From: Actinomycetaceae bacterium
Lineage (GTDB): Bacteria > Actinomycetota > Actinomycetes > Actinomycetales > Actinomycetaceae
Direction of reading: 5' to 3'
NCBI GenBank assembly: GCA_030524055.1
Contig: JAUNHH010000002.1
Location: 125,186 to 189,185, forward strand
DNA: 64,000 nucleotides
Made by a program: the position numbers and the translations under genes. Shown piece by piece: positions 62,738 to 64,000 of this stretch; the first letter of the stretch is position 1; each line of letters starts with the position of its first letter. The notes under the pieces are model-generated. The model was not told where the DNA came from, ran no database searches, and saw only the letters and a list, made by a program, of their open reading frames with translations.

Positions 62738-63820
62738 ATGACCTCCACTGCGGATATCGCACCTTCAATTTTGGAGCCCATTGCAGACGCTGACGGGACT
62801 GAGAACTCGGCGCAAGGAACTGGGCGAGTGCTTTTGGCAGCGCCGCGCGGCTACTGTGCCGGCGTGGACCGAGCCGTAGATGTCGTGGAGAAAGCCCTTG
62901 ATCTGTACGGGCCACCCGTTTATGTGCGTAAAGAAATCGTCCACAACAAGTACGTGGTCGAGATGTTGTCCGCGCGTGGGGCGATTTTCGTCCAGGAAAC
63001 CGACGAAGTTCCTGAGGGTGCGCGCGTGGTGTTTTCTGCGCATGGGGTATCTCCGCAAGTCCGTGAAGCAGCCGATCAGCGGGGTTTGCTGGCGATTGAC
63101 GCGACCTGCCCGCTAGTGACAAAGGTTCACCGCGAGGCCGTGCGTTTCGCTAAAGAGGACTACGACATTGTGCTGGTGGGCCACGAGGGCCACGAAGAAG
63201 TTGAAGGCACCTATGGGGAAGCTCCTGACCATATTCAGGTGGTGGGAACTCCCGATGAGGTTGAGTCCGTGCAGGTGCGCGACCCAGAGCGTGTGGTGTG
63301 GCTGTCGCAAACCACCCTGTCTGTTGATGAGACGGTTCAAACCGTGGACCGTCTGCGCACGCGCTTTCCGCTGCTGGTGAATCCGCCGTCTGATGACATT
63401 TGTTATGCCACGCAAAACCGGCAGGTCGCTGTGAAGTCCATTGCTCCGCATGTGGATGTCATGGTGGTGGTGGGGTCGGCGAACTCGTCGAACTCGGTGA
63501 GGCTGGTGGAAGTGGCCCTGGAAGCTGGGGCGGGCGCGGCCTATCGGGTGGACAAGTCTGATGAATTGCAGCCCGAATGGTTTGAAGGTGCGGGAACTGT
63601 GGGCTTGACCTCGGGTGCGTCCGTGCCGGAAATCCTGGTGCGCGATGTGCTGTCGTGGCTGGCTGAGCGGGGATTTCCCAATGTGGAGGAAGTTCGCACT
63701 GAAACTGAGACCACGACCTTTGCTTTGCCGCGGAATTTGCGGGCTGACCTGTCGCAAAATGGCATGGATGACGGTCGTCCGCATGCGCGGCGCCGGCCCG
63801 GGCCCGATCACACAAGCTAG
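62738..63820 (+). CDS. ispH: 4-Hydroxy-3-methylbut-2-enyl diphosphate reductase
   Basis: A 360-aa iron-sulfur enzyme, the last step of the MEP isoprenoid pathway, making IPP and DMAPP. The three cluster-binding cysteines are Cys40 ([10 protein letters not shown]), Cys124 ([11 protein letters not shown]) and Cys222 ([11 protein letters not shown]). SAHGVSP and [11 protein letters not shown] are also typical. N- and C-terminal extensions are short and of low complexity. It supplies IPP for the cis-prenyltransferase at 52.2 kb. Confidence 0.97.
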   Translation: MTSTADIAPSILEPIADADGTENSAQGTGRVLLAAPRGYCAGVDRAVDVVEKALDLYGPPVYVRKEIVHNKYVVEMLSARGAIFVQETDEVPEGARVVFSAHGVSPQVREAADQRGLLAIDATCPLVTKVHREAVRFAKEDYDIVLVGHEGHEEVEGTYGEAPDHIQVVGTPDEVESVQVRDPERVVWLSQTTLSVDETVQTVDRLRTRFPLLVNPPSDDICYATQNRQVAVKSIAPHVDVMVVVGSANSSNSVRLVEVALEAGAGAAYRVDKSDELQPEWFEGAGTVGLTSGASVPEILVRDVLSWLAERGFPNVEEVRTETETTTFALPRNLRADLSQNGMDDGRPHARRRPGPDHTS

Positions 63821-63823
63821 TTG

Positions 63824-63868
63824 CGAGGGCGGGGCGCGGGTTTGCACCCTGGCGGGGCGCGGGTTTGC
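63824..63868 (+). repeat. Copy of the word merging into an 18-bp direct repeat
   Basis: CGAGGGCGGGG (63824-63834) runs into GGCGGGGCGCGGGTTTGC, which occurs at 63828-63845 and again at 63851-63868, a 23-base period. Confidence 0.8.
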
Positions 63869-63928
63869 GCGTGCTGGCGCCTTTCCAGGCGGTGGATGAC
63901 TAAAAGTGCAGGTCATAGCAATGAACGT

Positions 63929-63982
63929 CTGTGTTGCTTGCGGGCTGTCCTAGTGGGTCGCTGTGTTGCTTCCGGGTTGTTC
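63929..63982 (+). repeat. 22-bp imperfect direct repeat near the right edge
   Basis: CTGTGTTGCTTGCGGGCTGT-CC at 63929-63950 recurs at 63961-63982 with three mismatches, a 32-base period. No gene is seen between ispH and the window edge. Confidence 0.75.
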
Positions 63983-64000
63983 CAGGAGGCAACCACAACG

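Noticed and set aside
62736-63916. Long minus-strand frames opposite ispH
   Set aside because: They mirror ispH in reverse, are His/Pro/Arg-rich and have no domain; ispH is unambiguous.
63828-63982. Possible CRISPR array at the right edge
   Set aside because: The two repeat types differ in length and period, each has only two copies, and no spacers or cas genes are present.

Overview
The window looks like chromosome from an actinobacterium of moderate GC content, plausibly an Actinomycetaceae-type host-associated species; I judge this only from gene order and gene families. Supporting blocks familiar from Mycobacterium and Streptomyces are pncB/clpS/DUF2017/murI/metallo-beta-lactamase fold/rph/rdgB, nudC/uvrD2, ftsB/DUF501/ppx/tRNA, greA/hemolysin III/cis-prenyltransferase, and xseA/xseB/ispH. 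Many starts are GTG, four-base ATGA or GTGA stop/start overlaps are common, and several genes have a -10-like box only 6-8 nt before the start codon with no Shine-Dalgarno, as in leaderless actinobacterial mRNAs.

Layout. 1-8.7 kb is pentose/sugar uptake: the end of a sugar ABC ATPase and its permease, araD and araA, then a complete YtfQRT-YjfF-type importer. 8.9-16.9 kb is housekeeping: HU, nagB, DUF3039 plus helicase, a Gdx/SugE exporter, pncB, clpS, DUF2017, murI and an MBL-fold hydrolase. 17-35 kb is an accessory island. It holds three tandem paralogues of an unrecognised ~460-aa protein on the minus strand, and, divergent from them, a SWIM zinc-finger gene followed by five tandem, translationally overlapping paralogues of a large (584-930 aa) probably alpha-helical-repeat protein resembling DUF6493. 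35-38.7 kb carries a membrane-anchored beta-lactamase-fold protein, a LysR regulator and a small membrane protein. 38.8-54 kb returns to housekeeping: rdgB, rph, nudC, uvrD2, a ThiF-like protein, ftsB, DUF501, ppx, tRNA, Bax inhibitor-like, FKBP, AI-2E exporter family, greA, hemolysin III, cis-prenyltransferase, a PfkB kinase, xseB and xseA. 55.8-62.3 kb is a glycosidase cluster (GH1, LacI regulator, GH36, GH20) lying between xseA and ispH, which are neighbours in M. tuberculosis.

The most striking feature is not a gene. A short DNA word, ACGAGGGCGGGG with its 9-base core CGAGGGCGG, recurs throughout the window on both strands. By eye I count about 41 copies of the core and 21 exact copies of the 12-mer, where about one and far fewer than one respectively would be expected by chance. 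Somewhat over half sit between genes, six times as facing pairs that form terminator-like hairpins. The rest lie in frame inside genes (for example as D/N/H-E-G-G or P-A-L-V). Density, strand balance and terminator pairing resemble the DNA uptake sequences of Neisseriaceae and Pasteurellaceae, which I do not know to have been described in Actinobacteria. The ~8 kb arabinose/YtfQRT region almost lacks the word, as recently acquired DNA would.

The second system of interest is the island of SWIM protein, five tandem repeat proteins and three tandem unknowns. It lies inside a gene order (murI, MBL, rph, rdgB) that is contiguous in M. tuberculosis, and here rph/rdgB are also inverted.
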